NCBI GenBank assembly: GCA_946539175.1
Contig: CAMNHH010000007.1
Span: 1-26,045 of the forward strand
From: an uncultured Clostridia bacterium
GTDB lineage: Bacteria > Bacillota > Clostridia > Oscillospirales > Oscillospiraceae
Direction: 5' to 3'
Length of the DNA: 26,045 bases
Positions 1 through 8,117 of the stretch are shown piece after piece (position 1 is the first letter of the stretch; every line of letters starts with the position of its first letter). The notes under the pieces are model-generated. The model was given only the letters and a program-made list of their open reading frames with translations. It ran no database searches and was not told the DNA's origin. The position numbers were made by a program, and so were the translations under genes.

Positions 1-2
1 AC

Positions 3-149
<147 letters not shown>

Positions 150-154
150 GAATT

Positions 155-1336
155 ATGAACGAACTGAAACCCTTAGGTATTTACATCCACATTCCCTTCT
201 GCCGCAGCAAATGCCAGTACTGCGACTTTTACTCCATCGGCGGCAGCCGGGACCGGCGGCTGGTGGACAACTATCTCCAGGCCCTGGCGGTCCACTTCAA
301 GGAGACCGGGGCCCGGGCCACGGACTACGTGGTGGACAGCGTCTACTTCGGCGGCGGCACCCCCTCCTTCTTCGGGGCGGACAATCTGCGGCGGATCTTT
401 GCCGAGCTGCAGCACCGCTTCCGGGTGGACAAGGACGCGGAGATCACCTTTGAGGCCAACCCGGATTCCGTGACCGAGAGTCTGCTGCGGAAGCTCCGGG
501 CCGAGGGCTTCAACCGCATGTCCCTGGGGGTCCAGTCGGACCGGGACGACGTGCTGCAGAAGCTGGGCCGCCCCCACAATTACGAACAGGCCAGGGCCGC
601 CGTGCAGCTGGCCCGGGCCTGCGGCTTCGACAATATCTCCCTGGATCTCATGTACGGTCTGCCCAACCAGACCGCCCCTCAGTGGGAGGAGACCCTGCGC
701 CACGTGCTGCGGCTCAAGCCGGAGCACATGTCCTGCTACGGTCTGAAGGTGGAGGAGGGCACCCCCCTCTGGGAATACCGGGAGGCCGCCAACCTGCCCT
801 CCGACGAGGTGCAGGCGGATATGTATATGGCCACCGTGTCCATTCTGGAGGAGGCGGGCTACCGCCAGTATGAGATCTCCAACTTTGCCAGGCCCGGCTT
901 CGAGTCCCGCCACAATCTGAAATACTGGCTGGGGGACGAGTACATCGGCTTCGGCCCCGCCGCTGCCTCGGACTTTGCCGGCAAGCGCTACACCAACAAC
1001 GCCGACATCCAGAACTACGTCCGGGGCGTTCTGAAGCAGGACGTGCCCATTCTCTCCGAGTGCGACGCCATCCCCGCCCGGGAGCGGGCCGGGGAATACG
1101 TGATGCTGCGGCTGCGGACCACCCGGGGCATCTCCCCCGCGGAATACGAAAAGAACTATCTGATGCCCTTCGCCCCCCTGCTGGAGGCCATCCTTCCCAT
1201 GGCGGAGAAGGGGCTCTTCGTCCAGGACGGCGACCGCTGGGTGCTGACCCCCTCCGGTTTTTTGGTGTCCAATCAGATCATCGGCCGCCTCCAGGAGGCC
1301 CAGGAGCAGAGCGAGCCCCTGGCGAAGAAGCGGTAA
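155..1336 (+). CDS. hemW: Radical SAM heme chaperone HemW
   Basis: This 393-residue protein belongs to the HemN/HemW radical SAM family. Members were long annotated as oxygen-independent coproporphyrinogen oxidase, but HemW proteins act as heme chaperones. The cluster motif is CRSKCQYCDF (C16, C20, C23). The residue after CxxxCxxCD is F rather than the extra cysteine of true HemN, which favours HemW. Further family motifs are YFGGGTPS near residue 64, EANPDS, and the GVQS segment. The C-terminal region carries the HemW winged-helix-like domain. The ATG at 155 is chosen because the family N-terminus (PLGIYIHIPFC) starts there; an upstream ATG at 14 in this frame would run through lepA. Only a weak GTGAG precedes it, so translation is probably coupled to lepA, which ends 5 bases upstream. 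Confidence 0.93.
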   Translation: MNELKPLGIYIHIPFCRSKCQYCDFYSIGGSRDRRLVDNYLQALAVHFKETGARATDYVVDSVYFGGGTPSFFGADNLRRIFAELQHRFRVDKDAEITFEANPDSVTESLLRKLRAEGFNRMSLGVQSDRDDVLQKLGRPHNYEQARAAVQLARACGFDNISLDLMYGLPNQTAPQWEETLRHVLRLKPEHMSCYGLKVEEGTPLWEYREAANLPSDEVQADMYMATVSILEEAGYRQYEISNFARPGFESRHNLKYWLGDEYIGFGPAAASDFAGKRYTNNADIQNYVRGVLKQDVPILSECDAIPARERAGEYVMLRLRTTRGISPAEYEKNYLMPFAPLLEAILPMAEKGLFVQDGDRWVLTPSGFLVSNQIIGRLQEAQEQSEPLAKKR

Positions 1337-1360
1337 TTTCAAAAAGAAGAAGGCGAATCC

Positions 1361-3265
1361 ATGGCGAAACAAGGCAAAAAACGCAAGTCTGCCGAGGCGC
1401 CGCTGCTGCTGCGCAGGCGGCTGCCGGAGCGGAGACGGCTGCTCTTTCTGCTGTGGCAGCTGGGTCTGCTGCTGCTGGCCTGCGGGGTCCTGTGCTTTTT
1501 CTCCCTTCGGCTGTCCTACAGCAATCTGAATCCGGAAATCTGGCTGGGCTACTGGGAGGATCTCTGGATCCCCTGCATCAACCTGGCGCTGATCTACACC
1601 CTCTGCCTGGCCCTTTTCGCTCTGCTGGGCCGGGCCTGGCTGGCCTGGCTGCTGACGGCCCTGGTGACCCTGGGGGTCACGCTGGGCAACTACTATCTCA
1701 TCATCATCCGCAGCGACCCGCTGCAGTTCCAGGATCTGAGCTGCCTGCGGGAGGCCCTGGCCATCACCGGGACCCAGGGCTATGAGCTGGAGCTCAGCGG
1801 CACCATCCTGCTGGCCATCGGCGCCGCCGTCGGCTTTACGGTGCTGCTGGCCCTGCTGAGCCGCTGGAAGCCCCGCTGGACCGGGGGCCGCTGGGTGGGC
1901 CTGGGACTGGCGGTCCTTCTGCTCGCCGGAAGCTGCGTTCTGGGCAGCTCGGGCATGATGATCAATCTGACCAAGCACTACGACCACGTCAACACCTGGT
2001 CCGTCACGGAGATTTTCGTCTCCCGGGGCGCCTTCTACTCCTTCGTCCGCACCATCTTCTACGGCGACGGCAAGCCCGCCGGCTACTCCGCCGCGGAGCT
2101 CCGGGAGACCCTGGCCGCCTATCAGGAGGAGCAGATCCCGGAGGCGCGGAAGGCCGACGTCTTCGTGGTCATGCGGGAGAGCTACTCCGATCTCTCCGAG
2201 CTGGACTGCGAGGCGGGGGCCCTGGACTTCTCCGGCTACGATCTCTACCACAGCCTGGTGGACGAGTCCGTGCTGATGGGCAATCTGGTGACCAACGGCT
2301 TCGGCGGCAACACCAAGGACGCCGAGCGCTGTTTCCTCACCGGCTGCTACACCCCCAGGGACTGGCGCAAGCCCACCAACTCCTACGTCTGGTATCTCAA
2401 GCAGCAGGGTTACGTCACCGAGGGGGCCCACCCCTTCAACGGCTGGTTCTACAACCGGCTCAACATCAACCGCTACCTGGGCTTCGACCGCTATCTGTTC
2501 CGGGAGGACGGCTTCGACCAGCTGGTGGGGGCGGAGAACATCGCCGGGGACGACGTGCTCTACGAGCAGATCTGGGCGCAGTATCAGCAGCATCTGGAGC
2601 GCAGCGACGCGCCCTACTTCAATTTCTCCGTCACCTACGAGGGCCACGGTCCCTACAATTACAGCAGCAATCTCTATCGGGGCCGCTACGTGCTGAAGGA
2701 CGCCGCCAGCTCCGACGGCTACGCCATGAACAACTACCTGGGCTGCTGCGCCAGACGGGACGAGGAGCTGATGGTGCTGATCGACCGTTTCCGCAGCTGT
2801 GAGCGGCCCATCGTCCTGCTGACCTACGGCGACCACAAGGCCACCCTTGGCAAGGACATCAACAACTACACCACCGCCGCCTACGAGCGCTTCGGCATGG
2901 ACGTGGATCTGTCCACCGAGACGGGCTTCTTCAACTACTACTCCACGGACTACGTGATCTGGATGAACGACGCCGCCCGGGCGCTGCTGGGCTGCGGGGA
3001 CGCGCTGCAAAGGGGCCCCGTCATCTCCCCCTGCTATCTGATGAACGTGCTCTTTGACACCCTGGGCTGGGGCAAGGGTCCCGCCTATCTGCAGGCCATG
3101 GCCGACATGATGGAGGCCTTCCCGGTGTATTCCACCAAGGGCCGGGTCAGCATTGCGGGCAGTCTCAGCACCACCATCCCCGCCGCCTGGAGCGAAAAAT
3201 ACAACCTGATGCAGAAGCTCTGCTATTACTGGCAGAACAACTTCCTCTATGAGGAGGAGCAATAG
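1361..3265 (+). CDS. LTA synthase family membrane phosphoglycerol/sulfatase-fold transferase
   Basis: This 634-residue membrane protein has the layout of lipoteichoic acid synthases. About five hydrophobic helices (near 27-49, 71-90, 92-114, 147-167 and 178-195) are followed by a large extracellular sulfatase-fold domain. Metal and catalytic residues can be picked out. E273 lies in VVMRESYSDL and the likely nucleophile T318 in FGGNTKDAE; their spacing of 45 matches E255/T300 of LtaS. H429 lies in YEGHGPY and D491-H492 in TYGDHK. It therefore looks catalytically intact and probably moves phosphoglycerol or a related group onto a cell-envelope polymer. The basic N-terminus fits an inside orientation. 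An AAGAAGG ribosome binding site precedes the ATG, 24 bases after hemW. The exact polymer is unknown; the family includes LTA synthases, primases and other phosphotransferases. Confidence 0.85.
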   Translation: MAKQGKKRKSAEAPLLLRRRLPERRRLLFLLWQLGLLLLACGVLCFFSLRLSYSNLNPEIWLGYWEDLWIPCINLALIYTLCLALFALLGRAWLAWLLTALVTLGVTLGNYYLIIIRSDPLQFQDLSCLREALAITGTQGYELELSGTILLAIGAAVGFTVLLALLSRWKPRWTGGRWVGLGLAVLLLAGSCVLGSSGMMINLTKHYDHVNTWSVTEIFVSRGAFYSFVRTIFYGDGKPAGYSAAELRETLAAYQEEQIPEARKADVFVVMRESYSDLSELDCEAGALDFSGYDLYHSLVDESVLMGNLVTNGFGGNTKDAERCFLTGCYTPRDWRKPTNSYVWYLKQQGYVTEGAHPFNGWFYNRLNINRYLGFDRYLFREDGFDQLVGAENIAGDDVLYEQIWAQYQQHLERSDAPYFNFSVTYEGHGPYNYSSNLYRGRYVLKDAASSDGYAMNNYLGCCARRDEELMVLIDRFRSCERPIVLLTYGDHKATLGKDINNYTTAAYERFGMDVDLSTETGFFNYYSTDYVIWMNDAARALLGCGDALQRGPVISPCYLMNVLFDTLGWGKGPAYLQAMADMMEAFPVYSTKGRVSIAGSLSTTIPAAWSEKYNLMQKLCYYWQNNFLYEEEQ

Positions 3266-3315
3266 AAAACCGTTTGGTTTATCACCCGCCAAATACGATA
3301 TAAAGGAAGGATACT

Positions 3316-4161
3316 ATGGAAAAGCTCTTCGGAAAAGACCTGTCCGTCATGGCCTACAGAGCCAGGCTTCTGGCAGTGGACGCGATCCATCGGGCCAAGT
3401 CCGGCCACCCCGGCGGTTCCCTGTCCTGCCTGGACGCCCTGACCACCCTCTACTTCAATGAAATGAACCTGAATCCCGACGACCCCGGCTGGCCGGACCG
3501 TGACCGCTTCGTCCTGTCCAAGGGGCACTGCGCCCCCGCCCTCTACGCGGTGCTGGCCCTGCGGGGCTTCTTCCCCGTGGAGGAACTGCAGAAGCTCCGC
3601 TCCATCGAGGGCCATCTCTCCGGCCACCCGGACATGAAGCACGTCCCCGGCGTGGACATGTCCACCGGCTCTCTGGGGCAGGGCCTCTCCACCGCCGTGG
3701 GCATGGCCCTGGCGGCCAAGCACCTGGGCAAGGCTTACCGGAGCTACGCCATCTGCGGCGACGGCGAGGTGGCCGAGGGCCAGATCTGGGAGGCCGTCAT
3801 GGCCGCCGCCAAGTGGGATCTGGACAATCTCTGCGTCTTCATCGACGTGAACGGCCTGCAGATCGACGGCGCCACCAGGGACGTGATGCCCACCGAGCCT
3901 CTGGACAAGAAGCTGGAGGCCTTCAACTGGCACGTCATCAAGATCGACGGCCACGACGTTTCCCAGATCCTGGCGGCCCTCTCCGAGGCCCGCCGCACCA
4001 AGGGCAGACCCACCGCCATCCTGATGGCCACCGTCAAGGGCAAGGGCGTCTCCTTCATGGAGAACCAGGCCGGCTGGCACGGCAAGGCCCCCAACGACGA
4101 CGAGTTCGCCATCGCCAAGGCCGAGCTGGAGTCCAAGATCAAAGAACTGGAGGAGAACTGA
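3316..4161 (+). CDS. Transketolase, N-terminal (TPP-binding) subunit
   Basis: This 281-residue protein is the N-terminal half of a split transketolase of the non-oxidative pentose phosphate pathway, which moves two-carbon ketol units between sugar phosphates. Motifs in order are KSGHPGGSLS (28-37), LSKGH (67-71), EGHLSGHPD (98-106), STGSLGQGLS (116-125), and the thiamine diphosphate motif starting GDGEVAEGQ (148) and reaching N179. A GGAAGG ribosome binding site lies before the ATG. The pyrimidine-binding half is encoded by the next gene, and the two form the working enzyme. Two-gene transketolases are usual in many Clostridia and archaea, so the split is not a frameshift: each half has its own ribosome binding site and a family-sized length. 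Confidence 0.93.
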   Translation: MEKLFGKDLSVMAYRARLLAVDAIHRAKSGHPGGSLSCLDALTTLYFNEMNLNPDDPGWPDRDRFVLSKGHCAPALYAVLALRGFFPVEELQKLRSIEGHLSGHPDMKHVPGVDMSTGSLGQGLSTAVGMALAAKHLGKAYRSYAICGDGEVAEGQIWEAVMAAAKWDLDNLCVFIDVNGLQIDGATRDVMPTEPLDKKLEAFNWHVIKIDGHDVSQILAALSEARRTKGRPTAILMATVKGKGVSFMENQAGWHGKAPNDDEFAIAKAELESKIKELEEN

Positions 4162-4162
4162 T

Positions 4163-5110
4163 ATGGCTGGAAAGATCGCAACCCGGGGCGCCTACGGCAA
4201 GGCCCTGGTAGAACTGGCTGAGAAGTATCCCGAGCTGGTGGTGCTGGACGCCGACCTGTCCAAGGCCACCATGACCAAGGATTTCGCCGCCGCCTATCCC
4301 GACCGCTTCTACGACTGCGGCATCGCGGAGAACAACATGATGGGCATCGCCGCCGGTATGGCCACCTGCGGACTGAAGCCCTTCACCAACACCTTCGCCA
4401 TTTTCGCCGCAGGCCGCTCCTATGAGCAGGTGCGGAACACCATCTGCTACCCCCATCTGAACGTGACGGTGGTGGGCTCCCACGGCGGCGTCTCCGTGGG
4501 CGAGGACGGCGCCACCCATCAGTGTACCGAGGACCTGGCCCTGATGCGGCAGATTCCCGGCATGCTGGTGCTGAATCCCTGCGACGGCAACGAGATGACC
4601 CAGGCCGTGGCGGCGCTGATGGAGTATGAGGGCCCCGCCTATTTGCGGCTGGGCCGTCCCGCGGTGGAGACCTTCACCGACGAGCTGCCGGACTACAGCT
4701 TTGAGCTGGGCAAGGGCGTCACCATTGCCGAGGGCAGCGACGTCACCGTCGTCGCCACCGGTATGATGGTGAACATGGCCCGGAAGGCCCGGGAGCTGCT
4801 GGCCGCCGAGGGCATTTCCGTCCGGGTCATCGACATGCACACCATCAAGCCCCTGGACGAGGAGCTGGTGCTGAAGGCCGCCAAGGAGACCGGCGCTGTG
4901 GTTACCTCCGAGGAAGCCTCCGTGCTGGGCGGCCTGGGGGCTGCGGTGGCGGAGTTCCTGGGTGAGAACTGCCCGGTGCCCGTGATCCGTCACGGCGTCA
5001 ACGACAGCTTCGGCCGCAGCGGCACCGCCGCCGCCGTGCTGGAGCACTTCGGCCTGACCCCCGAGGTCCTGGCGGAGAAGTGCCGGAAGGCCGTTGCGAT
5101 GAAGAAGTAA
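4163..5110 (+). CDS. Transketolase, C-terminal subunit
   Basis: This 315-residue protein is the partner of the preceding gene. It carries the pyrimidine-binding and C-terminal transketolase domains. The catalytic glutamate that activates thiamine diphosphate is E56 in GIAENNMMG. The SHGGVSVGEDGATHQ segment (about 108-122) forms part of the substrate site, and the C-terminal domain begins near residue 180. The ATG follows the upstream TGA by one base, and the ribosome binding site GGAGG lies inside the end of the upstream gene, so the two subunits should be made in step. The TAA stop (5108-5110) is also the first three bases of a run of 7-bp repeats. A bidirectional terminator follows. Confidence 0.93.
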   Translation: MAGKIATRGAYGKALVELAEKYPELVVLDADLSKATMTKDFAAAYPDRFYDCGIAENNMMGIAAGMATCGLKPFTNTFAIFAAGRSYEQVRNTICYPHLNVTVVGSHGGVSVGEDGATHQCTEDLALMRQIPGMLVLNPCDGNEMTQAVAALMEYEGPAYLRLGRPAVETFTDELPDYSFELGKGVTIAEGSDVTVVATGMMVNMARKARELLAAEGISVRVIDMHTIKPLDEELVLKAAKETGAVVTSEEASVLGGLGAAVAEFLGENCPVPVIRHGVNDSFGRSGTAAAVLEHFGLTPEVLAEKCRKAVAMKK

Positions 5111-5248
5111 TCGGTAATCAGTAATCGGTCATAAGTGATTATGAAAAAGGGACGGTTCCTGTCACGCGGCAGGGACCGTCCTTTTCCAACGTTTTCAAAT
5201 GGCGAAAACACCGAAACGTTCCGTTTTTCACTTTGCATTTTGCACTTA
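5108..5248. repeat. Heptad-repeat / hairpin intergenic element A
   Basis: The gap between the transketolase and the histidine kinase is filled by short degenerate units with a 7-base period. The left block (5108-5142) has five units: TAATCGG, TAATCAG, TAATCGG, TCATAAG, TGATTAT. The right block (5221-5248) has four: CCGTTTT, TCACTTT, GCATTTT, GCACTTA. Between them lie a strong hairpin and about 35 bases of AT-richer sequence. The first unit contains the TAA stop of the transketolase C subunit. The right block ends 9 bases before the kinase stop. Related heptads occur at 15857-15978, 19714-19734 and 20423-20450. Confidence 0.7.
5144..5185. terminator. Bidirectional terminator between convergent operons
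   Basis: GGACGGT (5149-5155) pairs with ACCGTCC (5175-5181). The stem is extended inward by TCCTG/CAGGG with one G-T wobble. It is flanked by an A-run (5144-5148) on the left and a T-run (5182-5185) on the right. This gives a T-tail on both strands, suiting the convergent transketolase and histidine kinase genes. Confidence 0.8.
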
Positions 5249-5257
5249 GGAAGCGGG

Positions 5258-6607
5258 CTAAAGGGGCAGCGTCACGGTAAACGCCACCCGGTCCTCGGCG
5301 GGGTATTCCGCCTCCAGGCGGCCCCGGTGCTGGAGGGCGATGACCTGGGCGGCGGAGAGGCCGATGCCGAAGCCGCCGGAGCTCTGGGTCCGGGCGGCGT
5401 CCCCCCGGTAGAAGCGGTCAAAGAGCCGCTCCGGGGGGCAGTCCGGCAGCTTGTCGCAGCGATTCTCCAGCCGGAGGCTGCAGGTCTTCTCCCCCGCCTG
5501 GAGCCGCAGCCGCAGCTCGCTGCCGGGGCTGGCATACTTCACCGCGTTGTCAAATAGAATGGAGCACAGATTCCCCAGCTGGGCCTCGCTGCCCTTCACC
5601 CGGATCCCCGGCTCCACCGCCGCGTCCAGCCGCAGCTGCTTCCGCTCCATGGGGGTCTGGAACATCTGGGCCGTCTTCTCCGTCAGGGCGGAGAGATCCA
5701 GGGGGGCGAGGCTGCCCTGGGCGGGCAGCTCCTCCGCCCGGGCCAGGGTCAGCAGATTCCGGGTCAGCTCCGTGAGCCGGGCGGTCTGGGCCTTGATGTT
5801 CCGGCTCCACTTGTTCTCCCCGGCGATCAGCTCCATGGCCTCGGTGTTGGCCTGAATGATGGCCAGGGGGGTCTTCAGCTCGTGGCCCGCGTCGGTGACG
5901 AACTGCCGCTGCCGCTCCATGTTCTCCGCGATGGGGGCGATGGTCCGCCTGGCCAGCAGACTCACCAGGGCCAGCATCATGAGCCAGCCCCCCAGCCCCG
6001 CCAGGGCGGAGAGGGCCGCCACCCGCAGCACCGCGTTGCGGCGGTTGGAGTTCTCCAGAAAGACGTAGACCCGCTCCCCGTCCCGGCCCTGGCCGGAGGC
6101 GTAGCGGAAGCTGTCGATCCGTCCCTCCCCGGAGTCCTCCGCCATCACGGAGGCGCACAGCGCCGCGGCCTCCTGCTGGGAGAGATCCGAAATCCGGCTC
6201 ACGTCCACGGTTTGGACCGCCCCGTCCCGCACCCGGGCCACGAAGTAGACGGCGGAGAGCCGGTCGTTCTCCGTCAGGGCCCCCATCATAAAGCCGCCCC
6301 GGCGTCCGTCCCAGCCGTCCCAATTGAACTCCTCGGGGACCGCGTCCCCTTCGGCTCGGCTCTCCTCCGGCTCCTGGGACCAGTCCGGGGGCGTCTGCCC
6401 CTCCGGGAACTCCGGGGGCTCCTCGCCCCCCCGGAAGCCGGGTCGGCCCTGGGTCTCCATCTGCACCAGGTTTTCCAGCAGCCTTGCCGTCTCCTGGCCG
6501 GTGGTCCAGGCGTTCACCGCGTTCACGGCCCCCAGCAGCAGCACCAGCAGGACCGTCACGGCGATCATGGCCGCCACGATAAAGCGGCGTTTCAGCGTTT
6601 TGATCAT
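5258..6607 (-). CDS. Sensor histidine kinase
   Basis: This 449-residue membrane kinase pairs with the response regulator just upstream. Transmembrane helices at about 9-31 and 196-219 enclose an extracellular sensor region of roughly 160 residues. Residues 54-105 of that region are strongly Pro/Glu/Gly-rich, and no named sensor fold was recognised. The HisKA domain has the phosphoacceptor H242 in AGHELKTPLAI. The ATPase domain has N354 in LFDNAVKY and a GGFGIGLS lid motif (411-418). The usual DxGxG G1 box is not evident; the corresponding stretch reads ENRCDKLPD, a form seen in other Firmicute kinases. Its start overlaps the regulator's stop by 4 bases (ATGA), so the two are translationally coupled. 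The ligand is unknown. Confidence 0.9.
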   Translation of the reverse strand: MIKTLKRRFIVAAMIAVTVLLVLLLGAVNAVNAWTTGQETARLLENLVQMETQGRPGFRGGEEPPEFPEGQTPPDWSQEPEESRAEGDAVPEEFNWDGWDGRRGGFMMGALTENDRLSAVYFVARVRDGAVQTVDVSRISDLSQQEAAALCASVMAEDSGEGRIDSFRYASGQGRDGERVYVFLENSNRRNAVLRVAALSALAGLGGWLMMLALVSLLARRTIAPIAENMERQRQFVTDAGHELKTPLAIIQANTEAMELIAGENKWSRNIKAQTARLTELTRNLLTLARAEELPAQGSLAPLDLSALTEKTAQMFQTPMERKQLRLDAAVEPGIRVKGSEAQLGNLCSILFDNAVKYASPGSELRLRLQAGEKTCSLRLENRCDKLPDCPPERLFDRFYRGDAARTQSSGGFGIGLSAAQVIALQHRGRLEAEYPAEDRVAFTVTLPL

Positions 6608-7278
6608 GGCGCCAGCTCCAGCGTATAGCCGATGTTCCGCTTGGCCTTGATGACCACGTTGGCCCCCAGGCCCGCCAGCTTCTTCCGCAGGTAGGAGATA
6701 TAGACCCAGACCACGCCGATCTCGGCCTCGGTGTCATAGCCCCAGACCTTCACCAGGATGTCCTCGGTGGAGAGATAGATGCCCCGGTTCAGCAGGAAAA
6801 GCTCCATCAGCTGGAACTCCAGCTTGGGCAGCAGCAGGCTGTTCTCCCCCACCCGGAGGGTATAGCTCTGCCGCTCCAGGCTCAGATTGCCCATGCGCAA
6901 AAGATCGGGGGTGAAGTCCTCCCGGCGGCGGAGCATGGCCCGGATCCGGGCCAGAAGCTCTCCCATGGCAAAGGGCTTGGGCAGATAGTCGTCCGCCCCC
7001 AGATCCAGACCCTGGATCCGGTCCTCCACCTCGGCCTTGGCGGTGAGCAGGAGAATGGGGGTCTTGTCGCCCTTGGCCCGAAGGGCCTTGAGCACCTCCA
7101 GGCCGCTCTTCCGCGGCATCATCACGTCCAGGATGATGCCGTCGTACTGGTCGTTTTCCGCGTAATCCAGGGCCTCCTGGCCGTCATAGACCGGGTCCAC
7201 CCTGTACTTGTGGTATTCCAGCACGTCCACCACAGCCTCCGAAAGGCTGCGCTCGTCCTCCGCGTATAGCAGCTTCAT
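6604..7278 (-). CDS. OmpR-family response regulator
   Basis: This 224-residue two-domain regulator has an N-terminal receiver with acidic residues E7 and D8, phosphorylated D51 (ILDVMMP), T79 and K101 (LPKPF). A C-terminal winged-helix DNA-binding domain (about 125-222) ends in the typical VYISYLRKKL and RNIGYTLE segments. A strong AAGGAGG ribosome binding site precedes the ATG. It sits 12 bases after the YgjV-like gene and overlaps the kinase gene by 4 bases, so the three are almost certainly one transcript. Its DNA targets cannot be read from the sequence; autoregulation of the promoter at 7930-7958 is plausible but unproven. Confidence 0.93.
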   Translation of the reverse strand: MKLLYAEDERSLSEAVVDVLEYHKYRVDPVYDGQEALDYAENDQYDGIILDVMMPRKSGLEVLKALRAKGDKTPILLLTAKAEVEDRIQGLDLGADDYLPKPFAMGELLARIRAMLRRREDFTPDLLRMGNLSLERQSYTLRVGENSLLLPKLEFQLMELFLLNRGIYLSTEDILVKVWGYDTEAEIGVVWVYISYLRKKLAGLGANVVIKAKRNIGYTLELAP

Positions 7279-7290
7279 TCCGATTCCTCC

Positions 7291-7902
7291 TTATGGCTCC
7301 AGCCGCCAACCGCCGCCCTGCTGCCGGAAGCCCACCTTCCGCAGGTAGGCGGCGTGCTGCTCCGAGGCCTTCGGGAACTCCAGGGCCGTGAAGCCCGCCT
7401 CCCCCAGCAGATGGGGGTAGAGGAAGCGGCCCACGGAGGCGTCCCGGTACTGGGGGGTGGTGTAGTCCAGGCAGAGCTCCAGGCTGCCGTCGGGGCGGCG
7501 GCGGCCCATGCACAGGCCCACGGGGTTCATATCGTAGTATACGAAATAGGCGGTATCCGCCTGGGGGGCCGCCGGGTCGAAGTCCGGGAAGTAGCGGGAG
7601 ATGTCCTCCCGGTAGAGCTTCACAAACTCCCGCAGATAGGCGTTGTCCGTCTCGATGGGAAGCATCAGGGTCAGCCGCTTGGAGCGCCAGAGCCGGATCA
7701 GAAAATAAATGTTGATCAGACACAGGCCGATGTTCATGATGGCCGTGGGGTAGGAGCCGGTGAGAAAGGCGAAAACCACGAAAATGACGGAGCCCGCCAG
7801 ATTCAAAAGCCGCAGCTTCACCACTGAGGTCATCAAAAAGGAGATCAAAATCAATACGGTGGAAAAATAACCAATGGCCTGGATCAGCGTTTCGGTGGTC
7901 AA
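7291..7902 (-). CDS. YgjV-like membrane protein with C-terminal GNAT-like domain
   Basis: This 203-residue protein has three hydrophobic helices (about 7-27, 33-48 and 52-72), resembling the YgjV inner-membrane family of unknown function. A soluble domain of about 125 residues follows. Its ending (PHLLGEAGFTALEFP, then YLRKVGFR) recalls the last strands of GNAT acetyltransferases. I do not see a convincing acetyl-CoA P-loop, so activity is uncertain. The start is a TTG at 7902-7900, chosen because a near-perfect AGGAGGTG lies 7 bases upstream and no in-frame ATG fits. It is first in an operon with the response regulator and kinase, and has a consensus promoter of its own. The context suggests a membrane component linked to that signalling pair. 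Confidence 0.72.
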   Translation of the reverse strand: MTTETLIQAIGYFSTVLILISFLMTSVVKLRLLNLAGSVIFVVFAFLTGSYPTAIMNIGLCLINIYFLIRLWRSKRLTLMLPIETDNAYLREFVKLYREDISRYFPDFDPAAPQADTAYFVYYDMNPVGLCMGRRRPDGSLELCLDYTTPQYRDASVGRFLYPHLLGEAGFTALEFPKASEQHAAYLRKVGFRQQGGGWRLEP

Positions 7903-7929
7903 GGGAATGCACCTCCTGGGTTTTTGTCT

Positions 7930-7958
7930 ATTATAACCAATTCCTGTTTTTTTGTCAA
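7930..7958 (-). promoter_or_regulatory. Consensus sigma-A promoter of the YgjV / two-component operon
   Basis: On the minus strand, TTGACA (7958-7953) and TATAAT (7935-7930) are separated by exactly 17 bases. Both hexamers are perfect. It lies about 30 bases upstream of the TTG start and reads away from the plus-strand promoter at 7976. Confidence 0.85.
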
Positions 7959-7975
7959 CGGGAGCTTAGAAGCAC

Positions 7976-8005
7976 TTGACAAAACCCACATACAGGAGTT
8001 ACAAT
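7976..8005 (+). promoter_or_regulatory. Promoter of the orotate-PRTase-like gene
   Basis: TTGACA (7976-7981) and TACAAT (8000-8005) are separated by 18 bases. The expected transcript start near 8012 leaves a leader of about 105 bases before the ATG at 8118. Confidence 0.8.
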
Positions 8006-8009
8006 AAAG

Positions 8010-8059
8010 AAAAGCGTTCCGGCCGTATGTTCATACGCCGCCCATGACCCGCTTTTTTT
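8010..8059 (+). terminator. Terminator-like hairpin in the leader (possible attenuator)
   Basis: AAAAGCG (8010-8016) pairs with CGCTTTT (8050-8056) and runs into a T-stretch (8053-8059, then TTTT after one G). An inner hairpin at 8020-8040 has a GTATG/CATAC core. The structure lies between the promoter and the start codon, so it could end transcription early. I found no known riboswitch consensus here. Confidence 0.5.
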
Positions 8060-8117
8060 GTTTTCCCCGCACACCATTCGCCAGCAAGACCGCAAATTGA
8101 AAAGGGAGGACTGAATC

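Noticed and set aside
173..3292. A 1039-codon open frame on the minus strand across hemW and the LTA-synthase-like gene
   Set aside because: It is a shadow of high-GC coding sequence: low-complexity Gly/Val/His/Gln composition, no motif, and opposite to two well-recognised genes.
3316..5110. Transketolase as one gene broken by a frameshift
   Set aside because: Each half has its own ribosome binding site and family-typical ends; split transketolases are normal in Clostridia and archaea.
5108..5248. CRISPR-like array
   Set aside because: The repeats are 7 bases, contiguous and degenerate, with no spacers and no cas genes nearby.
8006..8117. Purine or PreQ1 riboswitch in the PRTase-like leader
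   Set aside because: None of the conserved core sequences of these classes could be found; only a generic terminator-like hairpin is present.
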